This document shows, one piece after another, positions 1 to 7,937 of a DNA stretch of 21,618 nt. The stretch's first letter is position 1, and every line of letters begins with the position of its first letter. Source of the stretch: Hydrogenovibrio sp. UBA650 (GTDB lineage Bacteria > Pseudomonadota > Gammaproteobacteria > Thiomicrospirales > Thiomicrospiraceae); NCBI GenBank assembly GCA_002299245.1, contig DBOI01000149.1:1-21618 (forward strand). The letters run 5' to 3'. A model generated the notes under the pieces. That model was not told the origin of the DNA. It saw only the letters and a program-made list of their open reading frames with translations, and did not search any database. A program made the translations under genes and the position numbers.

Positions 1-227
1 AGTTATTGCAGCTAAGACAATGGGTTAGAAAGCATCTTAACTAGTTATCTAGGACAGCCCCTTATTTTTTTGTAAAACTCTATATATATTAACAATTTAT
101 GATATTAGCCATGCTGTTATCCTCATAAATTTATTTGCTAAAAATAGATGGAATAAAACCATTTTCGATTCGTCTATACCTATGAAGGCGCGCTAAAAAT
201 TTAATAAAAACTTTAGAGGTTAAACAC
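1..227. other. Upstream intergenic region, possible tail of a preceding + gene
   Basis: No complete gene is visible. Frame 3 is open from base 3 to a TAG at 42-44 and would encode a short C-terminus ending LRQWVRKHLN. This could be the end of a gene lying left of the window, but a run of 13 codons is not evidence enough. The rest is AT-rich. A usable ribosome-binding site (AGAGGT, about 8 bases before the ATG at 228) lies at its right end. I did not find a convincing -35/-10 pair or a terminator hairpin. Confidence 0.3.
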
Positions 228-689
228 ATGAAGCTTAATAGAATTAGCTCAAAATTCATCTCAATTTGTATCGGAGCGATGCTCTGCTTCTCTGCACTAT
301 CGGTCTCTGCAAACGCCCCCTTGCCTGAGACATTTGCCGATGAAAAAATTGTTTTACAAATCAGTGATCCTGACCCGTTCAAACAGACACTGGTCTTGAA
401 TGTTGCCGGAAACTTACTGAGGCATTATTCCGCTACCGAAGCAGATATAGAGATTGTCGGTTTTGGACCCGGCGTACGCCTAATGTTTGCTGAAAACGTC
501 AACGACAAACGTATTCAAGCCCTAATAGATGCTGGAGTCCGCTTCAGCGCCTGCAAAAACACCATTAGAAACATGGCAAAAGTACTTGGCAAGGAACCTA
601 ACATTCGCGATGGAATCACTCGCGTTCCTTCGGGAGCTGCTCGACTTTTGCAGCTGAAGAAGGCAGGTTGGGAATTACTAAAACCTTAA
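228..689 (+). CDS. Secreted DsrE/DsrF-like family protein
   Basis: A 153-residue protein with an N-terminal signal peptide: a basic start (MKLNR), a hydrophobic core at about residues 11-26 and likely cleavage near the SVSA-NA motif (about 28-30). The mature part (about 40-153) looks like the DsrE-like fold of COG1416-type proteins, with a beta strand (KIVLQISD), an alpha/beta core (IEIVGFGPGVRLM) and the family's characteristic cysteine at residue 109 in GVRFSACKNT. DsrE proteins handle sulfur in sulfur oxidation or tRNA thiolation, but exported COG1416 members have no settled role, so function is open. The start is supported by an AGAGGT Shine-Dalgarno. A frameshifted porin follows on the same strand 127 bases beyond the more likely porin start. 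The two may be co-transcribed, but nothing proves a link. Confidence 0.75.
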   Translation: MKLNRISSKFISICIGAMLCFSALSVSANAPLPETFADEKIVLQISDPDPFKQTLVLNVAGNLLRHYSATEADIEIVGFGPGVRLMFAENVNDKRIQALIDAGVRFSACKNTIRNMAKVLGKEPNIRDGITRVPSGAARLLQLKKAGWELLKP

Positions 690-816
690 CCAAATAAAGC
701 CTCAATCAATGGTAAAAGTCTATATAAAAGCAATAAACGCGACAAAATAAATACAGCTAAGCTCAGACTAAATTTGCCCGATGCAAAGAAGGCAATCAAT
801 ATTAAATGGGATATTT

Positions 817-2120
817 ATGAAACATAAAAAACAGATTTTGAAAAAAACCGCAATTCTATTAAGCCTAACAGGGGCAATGGCTTGCCAACCTCTTTATGCT
901 GCTAACTGGCTAATGCTTCAAGGTACTGAAAAAGCAGACCAGGCGCCCCGAGCAAAACTCTGGGGCTTTGCTCAAATAAATTACCAAAAAACCAATGACA
1001 CTAAACTTAAAGCCGGTCCCGGAAAAGGCGGCCCTGCGGCATTCAATCAACTGGCTCCTCAACTTAGCAATTCAAATGGCTTCAATATTCAACGTGCCCG
1101 ATTAGCAGTAAGAGGTGCAAACCTGCCACTGGATAAAAACGTCAACTACTTCCTAATGACCGAACTCGGTAACAACGGTATCACCACAGGTGAAAATGGT
1201 TCGCAGGGACAATTAACCGATGCAAGTATCACCCTTAACCACATTGACGGTGCACGAGTCCGTGTCGGCCTATTCAAAACACCGGGGTCAGAAGAGTCTT
1301 TTAAAGCCATACCCGTGTTAACTATGTCAACTTTACTTCGGCAACAAACCGGCTACTGATTGAACGTCATTTTGATAATTCATCGGGTGACAGTAAACGC
1401 CGATCTCCAGTTGGTGCTGCACGAGATATGGGGATTCAAGTATTTGATGCCTTCCGTCAAGGTGATTGGGAGCACTCTTATGCGCTAATGCTTGGTAACG
1501 GTAATGGCTTGGCTTTTAACGATATCGACAATGACAAAGACACCTATTTGTACCTCTCTACCGAAAAAATATTTGGTGATTCAAAGAGCCCAAGACGCAA
1601 TGGAATGAAGTTCTATGCATGGAGCCACAATGGCAAGCGAACCATTGATGATAAATCAGGTCATAAACGTGATCGTGCCGGTTTCGGGGCAACCTATTTT
1701 GATGGAAAGTACCGTCTCGCTGCCGAATACATCACTGCAGACGGCATGCTTTTCAATGGAACTACAGGGGCTAGAACACCGGATGATGGCGGTACTTTTA
1801 GCGTACTAAAAGACCAGAAAGCAAATGGTTACCATCTTGATGTCGGTTACCGCATTAAGCCAAATATCAAGCTCAATGCCCGTTATGACGTTTTAAATCA
1901 CGCTACCGATTCAAATGGTGATGGCGGTGAAGCGGCTGAAAGACTATTTACAACCACAACCTTAGGAGCACAGTACTTCTTTAACAAAAAAACATCAGCA
2001 CGGTTGAACTATGAACTTCGTGATGCTGAAGCGCCAAATCTGAACTCTTCTGCACCACCAAATCAAATTTTGAGCGGCTTCGATAACCGTCTATCCGCAC
2101 AGCTAATGATGGTTTTCTAA
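817..2120 (+). pseudogene. Phosphate-selective porin (OprO/OprP-like), frameshifted
   Basis: An outer-membrane porin split over two frames. The first part (817 to the TGA at 1357-1359) has a signal peptide (MKHKKQ, hydrophobic core, LYA-A), then GFAQINY, FNIQRARLAVRG and VRVGLFKTPGSEESF, typical of the phosphate-selective porin O/P family. At about 1317-1322 the frame changes. The other frame then reads YVNFTSATNRLLIERHFD and continues through GIQVFDAF, YALMLGNGNG and RLNYELRD to a C-terminal phenylalanine at 2120. A single missing base (for example GTG-TTn-AAC-TAT) restores one reading frame of about 434 codons, normal for the family. An ATG at 781 is also in frame, but 817 is preferred because it gives a clean signal peptide. 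The break may be a real mutation or a sequencing error; no homopolymer lies at the site. The family imports phosphate or polyphosphate, and arsenate entry is an inference. Confidence 0.8.
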
Positions 2121-2171
2121 AAACGTAAAAGTAACAAAATCACTCTCTGCTAATTAACTATAAACAAGTCT

Positions 2172-2209
2172 GCCCTTTCCTTTATTGCTGTGGAAAGGGC
2201 TTATTTATT
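2172..2209 (+). terminator. Rho-independent terminator after the porin
   Basis: A 9-bp perfect stem, GCCCTTTCC (2172-2180) and GGAAAGGGC (2192-2200), has an 11-base loop and is followed by TTATTTATT. It lies about 50 bases after the porin stop and closes the + strand unit. The same hairpin has no U-tract on the minus strand, so it should not end prlC transcription efficiently. Confidence 0.75.
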
Positions 2210-2232
2210 ACTAACGGCTTTATAGTGAAATG

Positions 2233-2265
2233 ATTGCCAACTTAGGATGTTATCTAGCTGGCAAT
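2233..2265 (-). terminator. Weak hairpin after prlC, possible terminator
   Basis: An inverted repeat, ATTGCCA (2233-2239) and TGGCAAT (2259-2265), with a 19-base loop lies directly after the prlC stop on the minus strand. It lacks a clean U-tract (the minus strand continues CATTTCACTAT), so termination is only a suggestion. Confidence 0.3.
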
Positions 2266-2271
2266 TCCATA

Positions 2272-4326
2272 TTAGGCTACCTTAAGTATTCCGCGGTGAC
2301 GCAGCAGCGCATCGATTTCCGGTTCACGGCCTCGAAAAGCTTTAAAAAGAGCCATAGGATCAACTGAGCCGCCGGCAGCCAAAATTGTATTCTTGAATTT
2401 TTGGCCAATATCTTGATTAAGAATCCCCTGCTCTTCAAATAAGCTAAAGGCATCAGCCGAAAGCACCTCTGCCCACATATAACTGTAATAACCAGCTGCA
2501 TAGCCGCCAGCAAAAATATGGCTAAAACTGTATGGCATTCGACTATACTCTGGCGGAATAACGACCGCTACTTCATTGCGAATCCGTTGGTGTAACTCTA
2601 AAACAGATTCAGGATCTTCCGGGTTGTAACTGCTGTGTAGCTCAAAATCCATGAGTCCAAATTCAATCTGTCTAACCATCATCATTGCAGACTGAAAACC
2701 TCGAGTCTTCTTCAATGAATCTAGCAGTTCTTCAGGAAGAGACTCACCAGTATCAACGTGACTGGAAATCAAATTTAAGCCTTCACGCTCCCAGCAGAAG
2801 TTCTCCATAAATTGCGAAGGTAGCTCAACAGCATCCCATGGAACTCCATTGATCCCGGCAATATCTAATTGCTCTATTTTAGTAAACAGATGGTGTATTC
2901 CATGGCCAAACTCGTGGAATAGTGTGGTCACCTCATCATGAGTTAAACAGGCTTGTTTATCTCCAACAGGGGGCGTAAAGTTGCAAACCAGGTAAGCGAT
3001 TGGCGTTTGCAGCTGTCCATCTGGATGCTTCCAACGAGTCAGCGCAGAATCCATCCAGGCACCGCCACGTTTATTTTCACGCGCATAAAGGTCGAGATAA
3101 AAGTGACCTACAAGATGGTTGTTGTCATCGAGGAGTTTAAAAAACCGGACATCTTCATGCCATACTGGCACACTCTGCATTGGTTTAATTGTTATTGAAA
3201 ACAGGCTTTCTGTAATTGAAAACAGACCTTGTAAAACCGTCTCAACCGGAAAGTAAGGTCGCAATTTTTCCTGAGACATATCCAGGGTTTTGGCTTTTAA
3301 TTTTTCTGACGCGTAACTAACATCCCAAGGTTGCAGATCAGTTATTCCAAGTTCAGCTTTGGCAAAATCTTCTAATCTCTGCAGCTCTTGTTCAGCTTGC
3401 GGTTTTGATTTAACAGCCAAGTCACGCAGAAAGCATAAGACCCTATCGGTAGATGGCGCCATCTTTTTGGCCAACGAATACTGTGCATAATTATCAAGAT
3501 TTAACAGGCCTGCTAATTCATGGCGATCGCGAAGAATTTCGTCTACTAAACGACTGTTATCAAATTCTGTATTATCTGCCTGATTAGAAGCACGAGTGGC
3601 AAAGGCTCGATATACCTCTTGTCTCAAGTCACGATTATCAGCATGAGTCACCACCGCAAGATAAGAGGGAACATCTAAAGTAACACACCAACCTTCAAGC
3701 TGTTTTTGCTGTGCCAGTTGCTGTAATAATCCCATTGCGGTTTCAGGCAGGCCTGCTAATTCGGTTTCATCAATAATCTGCTTTGACCAGGCTTGAGTTG
3801 ATTTAAGAACATTATTGCCAAATTGACTACTGGCTTTCGATAGCGACTGTTTCAACTGTTTGAACCGTGCTTGTTGATCGGCTGGTAAGGCGATACCACT
3901 TAACTCAAAGTTCTGCAGTGCATTCTCTATGACCTTTTTCTGAGCGAGATCATAAGCATCATATTCATCAGATTTTGACAGCTGCAAAAACTTTTCATAT
4001 AGACCTTTGTTCTGTCCCATTTCAGTTCGGTACTGAGTGATCTTCTCTAAACATGCGTTATAAGCTTGATGCCACTCATCTGAGTTCATCACCATTTCAA
4101 GGTGCTCAACTGGCCCCCAGGCTTTGTGTAATTGATTGTCAATTAATTCAAGTGGTTCAATAAAATTTTGCCAGCTCGGCTGCTGTTCTGAATTAACCAG
4201 CTGTTGGACAGTTTTGCTATTTTTTTCCAGCAAATAGTCAATTGCTGGTTCAATATGTTCCACGTGAAACTTTCCAAATTCTGGAAATTGGCTACTGCTT
4301 AATAATGGATTTGATTGTTCAGTCAT
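2272..4326 (-). CDS. prlC: Oligopeptidase A, M3-family zinc metallopeptidase
   Basis: A 684-residue cytoplasmic peptidase, the usual length for oligopeptidase A, which degrades short peptides including cleaved signal peptides. The zinc site is plain: HEFGH at residues 471-475, with the third ligand Glu near 501 in VELPSQFMENF. C-terminal family motifs such as HIFAGGYAAGYYSYMWAEVLSADAF are present, along with KRGGAWMDS and YLVCNFTPP in the middle. There is no signal peptide. It starts 5 bases after the yjbQ stop, so the two are almost certainly co-transcribed, as the last genes of the minus-strand run. Its ribosome site is weak (AGAG, rather far from the ATG), which fits coupling to yjbQ. A parS-like sequence lies inside its first codons (4256-4271). 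Confidence 0.95.
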   Translation of the reverse strand: MTEQSNPLLSSSQFPEFGKFHVEHIEPAIDYLLEKNSKTVQQLVNSEQQPSWQNFIEPLELIDNQLHKAWGPVEHLEMVMNSDEWHQAYNACLEKITQYRTEMGQNKGLYEKFLQLSKSDEYDAYDLAQKKVIENALQNFELSGIALPADQQARFKQLKQSLSKASSQFGNNVLKSTQAWSKQIIDETELAGLPETAMGLLQQLAQQKQLEGWCVTLDVPSYLAVVTHADNRDLRQEVYRAFATRASNQADNTEFDNSRLVDEILRDRHELAGLLNLDNYAQYSLAKKMAPSTDRVLCFLRDLAVKSKPQAEQELQRLEDFAKAELGITDLQPWDVSYASEKLKAKTLDMSQEKLRPYFPVETVLQGLFSITESLFSITIKPMQSVPVWHEDVRFFKLLDDNNHLVGHFYLDLYARENKRGGAWMDSALTRWKHPDGQLQTPIAYLVCNFTPPVGDKQACLTHDEVTTLFHEFGHGIHHLFTKIEQLDIAGINGVPWDAVELPSQFMENFCWEREGLNLISSHVDTGESLPEELLDSLKKTRGFQSAMMMVRQIEFGLMDFELHSSYNPEDPESVLELHQRIRNEVAVVIPPEYSRMPYSFSHIFAGGYAAGYYSYMWAEVLSADAFSLFEEQGILNQDIGQKFKNTILAAGGSVDPMALFKAFRGREPEIDALLRHRGILKVA
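4256..4271. promoter_or_regulatory. parS: Second parS-like ParB-binding site, inside prlC
   Basis: TGTTCCACGTGAAACT matches the published parS consensus TGTTNCACGTGAAACA at every defined base except the last. It lies in prlC codons for K-F-H-V-E near residue 20, so it must satisfy both protein and DNA constraints. Alone it could be chance. With the perfect site 3.6 kb away it becomes credible. Confidence 0.6.
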
Positions 4327-4331
4327 ATTAT

Positions 4332-4763
4332 TTATAAACTCTCTAATTGCCCCTGAAGGGTAATAACTAGTTTGCGTTCGCCACCGCGATTACGATGCTC
4401 ACACAGATAGACCCCCTGCCAGGTTCCCAAATTTAATCTGCCATTGGTTATCGGAATATTAACCTCAAAACCCAGCATGCTCCCCTTTAAGTGCGCAGGC
4501 ATATCATCTGAACCCTCATAAGTATGGGTGTAATAGGGTTTATTCTCCGCAGCGATATCATTGAAGAAGTTTTCAAAATCGTGACGAACAGAGGGATCGG
4601 CATTTTCGTTGATGGTTAAAGACGCTGAAGTGTGTTTAATGAAGACATTCATCAAACCAATTTCGATCTCTTCTAAATCAGGTAGTTGACGAAGTATTTC
4701 ATCGGTAACTAGGTGAAAGCCTCTCGGTTTGGCTTTCAGGGTTATTTGTTTTTGCAACCACAT
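4332..4763 (-). CDS. yjbQ: YjbQ/UPF0047 family protein
   Basis: A 143-residue protein of the UPF0047/YjbQ family, recognised by HTSASLTINENADPSVR (about 44-60), the conserved His at 80 (YYTHTYEGSDDMPAHLK) and the C-terminal GTWQGVYLCEHRNRGGERK (about 113-131). Members are small beta-fold proteins; E. coli YjbQ can show weak thiamine-phosphate synthase activity, but the physiological job is uncertain. The length is close to the family norm. It lies 61 bases after arsJ and 5 bases before prlC, so it is probably the middle gene of this transcript. No strong Shine-Dalgarno is seen. A short TGGCC/GGCCA hairpin with a 9-base loop (about 4783-4801) lies in the arsJ-yjbQ gap. Confidence 0.9.
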   Translation of the reverse strand: MWLQKQITLKAKPRGFHLVTDEILRQLPDLEEIEIGLMNVFIKHTSASLTINENADPSVRHDFENFFNDIAAENKPYYTHTYEGSDDMPAHLKGSMLGFEVNIPITNGRLNLGTWQGVYLCEHRNRGGERKLVITLQGQLESL

Positions 4764-4824
4764 GGCATAAGCCCAAAATTGATGGCCCGTTAAAATGGCC
4801 AGGATAAACTGTATGGCAACAAAT

Positions 4825-6045
4825 TTACTGGTGAGAGCTCTCGATAATTTTATCTTCAGGCACCTTCATAACTAAAAGCGCTGCCAAAGAAACGAACAGA
4901 GCGGCAAACAGCAAACAGGCCTCCATACCTGCAGTCTGATAAATATAACCTGAAAGTACCGTTCCCGCCAAGCGCCCGCCGGCATTTGCCATGTAATAAA
5001 AGCCGACATCCTTAGAGGTACCATCATGAGTTGCTGCGGCCACGATTAGATAGGAGTGGACTGCCGAGTTAAGGGCAAATAACAATGCAAACAGTGCCAA
5101 ACCTATTACGATAATGGTCTCCGGCGCCGCATTAAGTTGCCAGGCCATCAATAACGGCACAATTGCCAGAGCCGTAGCAAGTTGCATTGCCGTTTTTGGG
5201 CTTGGGTTTGTTCGCCCCCCACCAATAAATTGCATAATTCTTGGTGTACCGGCTTGAATAAAACCGTAACCAATTACCCAGAGTGCCAAGAAGACTCCAA
5301 CCTCGATATGCCCCCAACCGAGAACGGCTTGTAAATAAATTGGCAGTGCAACCACAAACCAAACATCTCGAGCACCAAACAGAAAAAATCTTGCAGAAGA
5401 TAACCAGTTGATTGCAGGATTCTGTGAAAACATCTCCGAGAATTTTGACTTGGTTTTAGCTTTTCCCAAGCCGCCATCTAGATAGATAATCGACACTAAG
5501 AGCGCAATCGACAGCATGCCAGCCATCAAATACATCGCATTGGTAAAACCAAATAGCTCAAGCAACAGAGCGCCCATAAAAAAGCCCACACCCTTAAGTG
5601 CGTTTTTTGAACCCGTTAATAAAGTCACCCACTTATAAAGTGTGCCGTCCTGATTACTAGCCAATGATTTTATCGAGCTTTTAGCACTCATTTTATTGAG
5701 ATCTTTGGCAATACCCGAGAGCGCTTGAGCAAGCATCACATAAACAACCCCTAACCACTCTTGCGGAACCGTCAACATCAATAAAGCAATAATCTGAATT
5801 GACAGGCCTATATTCATGGTTACATTTAAACCAAGTCTTGCACCTAACCAACCGCCAACGAGGTTGGTCACTATGCCAAAAAATTCATAGAATAAAAACA
5901 GCATGGCAATCTCAAATGGACTGTAGCCTAACTGATGGAAGAACAGTAACACCAGCATTCTTAAAGCACCATCAGTCAGGGTAAAGGCCCAATAATTTGC
6001 TGTGACTAATCCATACTGTTTCATTGGATTCATAAAGTTATCCAT
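4825..6045 (-). CDS. arsJ: ArsJ organoarsenical efflux permease (MFS)
   Basis: A 406-residue major-facilitator protein with about 10-12 hydrophobic segments and no signal peptide. The N-terminal stretch ANYWAFTLTDGALRMLVLL, followed by FHQLGYSPFEIAMLFLFYEFFGI and LNKMSAKSSIK, is the signature I associate with ArsJ. In the known pathway GAPDH converts arsenate and glyceraldehyde-3-phosphate to unstable 1-arseno-3-phosphoglycerate, and ArsJ exports it, giving arsenate resistance without reduction. The partner gapdh lies just upstream on the same strand with a 156-base gap, larger than normal within an operon, so a separate promoter is possible. The start is uncertain: the ATG at 6045 has little Shine-Dalgarno, and the fifth codon (MNPMKQYG) is also an ATG, with GGAT placed before it. 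Confidence 0.9.
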   Translation of the reverse strand: MDNFMNPMKQYGLVTANYWAFTLTDGALRMLVLLFFHQLGYSPFEIAMLFLFYEFFGIVTNLVGGWLGARLGLNVTMNIGLSIQIIALLMLTVPQEWLGVVYVMLAQALSGIAKDLNKMSAKSSIKSLASNQDGTLYKWVTLLTGSKNALKGVGFFMGALLLELFGFTNAMYLMAGMLSIALLVSIIYLDGGLGKAKTKSKFSEMFSQNPAINWLSSARFFLFGARDVWFVVALPIYLQAVLGWGHIEVGVFLALWVIGYGFIQAGTPRIMQFIGGGRTNPSPKTAMQLATALAIVPLLMAWQLNAAPETIIVIGLALFALLFALNSAVHSYLIVAAATHDGTSKDVGFYYMANAGGRLAGTVLSGYIYQTAGMEACLLFAALFVSLAALLVMKVPEDKIIESSHQ

Positions 6046-6201
6046 GCTTAATTAAGATTTGTTTAATGTCTATCACACTACTCAAGTAACACCTTAATTG
6101 CCGCAAAGCTCGCTGGCTCAAGGTGAAAAAATGAAATATTACAAAGTGTAAATGCTAATTTCCAATACAGAAATTGCGAGTTTTAGGTATAAGCGAGGTA
6201 G

Positions 6202-7215
6202 TTACTTTTGAGCATTGGCAACCTGCACTGCCAGTTCCATCATTCTAGCCACATAACCAATTTCATTGTCATACCAGGCCAAGAGTTTTACTTGGGTACC
6301 GTTAACCACCATAGTTGATTGAGCATCAATCACACTCGAGCAGGTTTCACCTTCATAGTCCACCGAAACCAATGGACGTGTTTCAAAACCAAGCACACCT
6401 TTGAGGTATGTATTAGCAGCTTCATCAAGAAACATATTGACTTCTTCTTCACTGGTAGGCTGTTCCATCTCCAGTACCAAATCGGTTAGTGAGGCATTCA
6501 TAAATGGGACTCTAACCGCAATGCCGTTGAGGCGACCATTAAGCTCTGGGAAAATCGTGCCGATTGCCTGTGCTGATCCGGTCGAAGTTGGAATAAGAGA
6601 TTCAAAACTGGCTCGTGCTCGGCGAAGATCTTTATGGCCATGATCAACGACTTTTTGAGTATTGGTGCGATCATGCATGGTGGTGATCATGCCATGCTTG
6701 ATACCAATCTTCTCATGCATGACTTTAATAACCGGTGCAATACAATTGGTAGTACAGGATGCGGCAGTAATAATCGGGTCTTCGCCAGGAGAAAAAATAT
6801 CATCATTAATCCCCATTACGATATTCTTGATACCCTCTTTCATGGGTGCAGCAACAATCACTTGCTTTACACCTTGATCAAGATAGGCCTGTAATTTCTG
6901 TTTGGTTCTAAACTCTCCGGTAGCTTCAATAACCACATCCAAGTCCATATCACCCCAATTCGTATCGGCAATATCCTGGTTGCTGCTATAAGAAATGTGC
7001 TGTTCATTAACAATAATTTCACCACCAACTTCTTCAGCTTCATGGTGCCAACGGCCGTGCGCAGAATCGAAATTAAGCAGGTGGGCAGATCCATAAGCAT
7101 CTGTTGCAATTTCATTAATATGAACTATCTCAATCTCATCCCAACCAAATGCAACTCTCATCGCTAGGCGCCCCATTCGACCAAAACCATTAATTGCGAC
7201 TCTTATTTTTTTCAT
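6202..7215 (-). CDS. ArsJ-associated glyceraldehyde-3-phosphate dehydrogenase
   Basis: A 337-residue NAD-dependent GAPDH. The Rossmann motif INGFGRMGR is at residues 8-16, the catalytic Cys154 in ASCTTNC and the catalytic His181 in TTMHDRTNTQK, followed by HKDLRRARA and the C-terminal WYDNEIGYVARM. The VHINE turn at about 31-35 and HDRTNTQ in place of the usual HAYTNDQ are features I associate with the ArsJ-linked branch rather than the glycolytic enzyme. In that branch the enzyme uses arsenate instead of phosphate to form 1-arseno-3-phosphoglycerate for ArsJ. The start is supported by a good Shine-Dalgarno (AGGA, about 7 bases before the ATG). It lies downstream of an ArsC-like gene and upstream of arsJ on the same strand. 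A palindrome over a possible -35 element lies about 70 bases upstream. Confidence 0.93.
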   Translation of the reverse strand: MKKIRVAINGFGRMGRLAMRVAFGWDEIEIVHINEIATDAYGSAHLLNFDSAHGRWHHEAEEVGGEIIVNEQHISYSSNQDIADTNWGDMDLDVVIEATGEFRTKQKLQAYLDQGVKQVIVAAPMKEGIKNIVMGINDDIFSPGEDPIITAASCTTNCIAPVIKVMHEKIGIKHGMITTMHDRTNTQKVVDHGHKDLRRARASFESLIPTSTGSAQAIGTIFPELNGRLNGIAVRVPFMNASLTDLVLEMEQPTSEEEVNMFLDEAANTYLKGVLGFETRPLVSVDYEGETCSSVIDAQSTMVVNGTQVKLLAWYDNEIGYVARMMELAVQVANAQK

Positions 7216-7272
7216 ACTTATTCCTAGTTACTCAACTAACTCAATGTGTTAATAATTTCTAAGCAAACTAAT

Positions 7273-7301
7273 CTATAGGACTTTAACGAGATTAACGTTA
7301 A
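7273..7301 (-). promoter_or_regulatory. Candidate promoter/operator of the gapdh-arsJ unit
   Basis: On the minus strand TTAACG and TATAGA are spaced by 18 bases, a fair -35/-10 match. The -35 falls in the perfect palindrome TTAACGTTAA (7292-7301), and a second half site, TTAACG, occurs at 7283-7288. Such overlap is what a repressor operator would look like, but no regulator is encoded nearby and the region is AT-rich. Confidence 0.3.
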
Positions 7302-7418
7302 GGTTTAATGAAACTGTAACAAAATAAACAGACAAAAAAAGCTCGAAAATAGGCTAATTGCTGTTGTTGCAAGCTCAAAATCCAGGCACTATCAAATTGT
7401 CCTGAGAGATTAAAAAAT

Positions 7419-7874
7419 CTAGATCCTATCAATTTCCTGCTTTAGCTTAAGGTGTTCAAGCTTCTCAACTGGCAGTTGCATTAGTAGATTAATACGACTA
7501 TCAAGCGCAAGAATGATCTCATGAATAACATCTAAATCATCATGTTCATTTGGGTTCTCTAGATCCCATACAGATGTAATCGTATGATTTGGCCAGACAG
7601 GACAAGCCTCTATGGCCTTATCACAAAGAACAAACACAAAATCAAATTTAACTGTAGTATCAGTATCAAGCTCGTTAATTGATTTTGATCTTAGACCTTG
7701 AATAGGAAGCTTGGCTTTTTCAAGAGCTGCAATTGCTTTTGCATTCACTTGGCCTGTGGGGTCACTACCAGCACTGTAAGCCTGAAACCGTCCTTGAGCG
7801 CGATGATTAAGAATTGACTCCGCCAAAATACTACGGGTAGCATTTTCAGTGTCTAAAAAAAGTACTTGATACAT
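7419..7874 (-). CDS. ArsC-like LMW-phosphatase-fold protein lacking the catalytic cysteine
   Basis: A 151-residue protein with the low-molecular-weight phosphatase/thioredoxin-type arsenate reductase fold. It starts VLFL, then has D-T-E-N-A-T-R-S at residues 8-15 where reductases have C-T-x-N-x-x-R-S, so the nucleophilic Cys is Asp (codon GAC). Asn11, Arg14 and Ser15 of the anion-binding loop remain. The later pair Cys84/Cys91 (LCDKAIEACPVWP) keeps the 7-residue spacing of the resolving cysteines of reductases. The general-acid Asp of the usual D-P motif appears to be Asn108 (ENPNE). It is otherwise full length and undisturbed, so I read it as a maintained pseudoenzyme that may bind arsenate or phosphate without reducing it. 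It lies 203 bases upstream of gapdh-arsJ. Its leader carries a TATAAT box and a perfect parS. The role is unproven. Confidence 0.8.
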   Translation of the reverse strand: MYQVLFLDTENATRSILAESILNHRAQGRFQAYSAGSDPTGQVNAKAIAALEKAKLPIQGLRSKSINELDTDTTVKFDFVFVLCDKAIEACPVWPNHTITSVWDLENPNEHDDLDVIHEIILALDSRINLLMQLPVEKLEHLKLKQEIDRI

Positions 7875-7900
7875 AAATTTGAATCCAATTGAGAAAAAAG

Positions 7901-7916
7901 TGTTTCACGTGAAACA
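7901..7916. promoter_or_regulatory. parS: parS, ParB-binding centromere site (perfect palindrome)
   Basis: TGTTTCACGTGAAACA is a perfect 16-bp palindrome and a complete match to the chromosomal parS consensus TGTTNCACGTGAAACA bound by ParB/Spo0J. It lies between a TATAAT box and the ATG of the ArsC-like gene. Known chromosomal parS sites cluster around the replication origin, so this suggests an origin-proximal location. No parA or parB is in the window. Confidence 0.88.
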
Positions 7917-7937
7917 GCAAAAAACGAGATACACGAA

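Noticed and set aside
131..382. Minus-strand ORF over the DsrE-family gene
   Set aside because: It is a shadow of a gene with a good signal peptide and family motifs on the plus strand.
781..816. Upstream in-frame ATG as the porin start
   Set aside because: It would add 12 polar residues before a complete signal peptide; the ATG at 817 gives a normal export signal.
7336..7377. Repeated AAGCTC with an A/T run, possible terminator after the ArsC-like gene
   Set aside because: The copies are direct, not inverted, and only a 4-bp TTGC/GCAA stem forms; this is not enough for a terminator.
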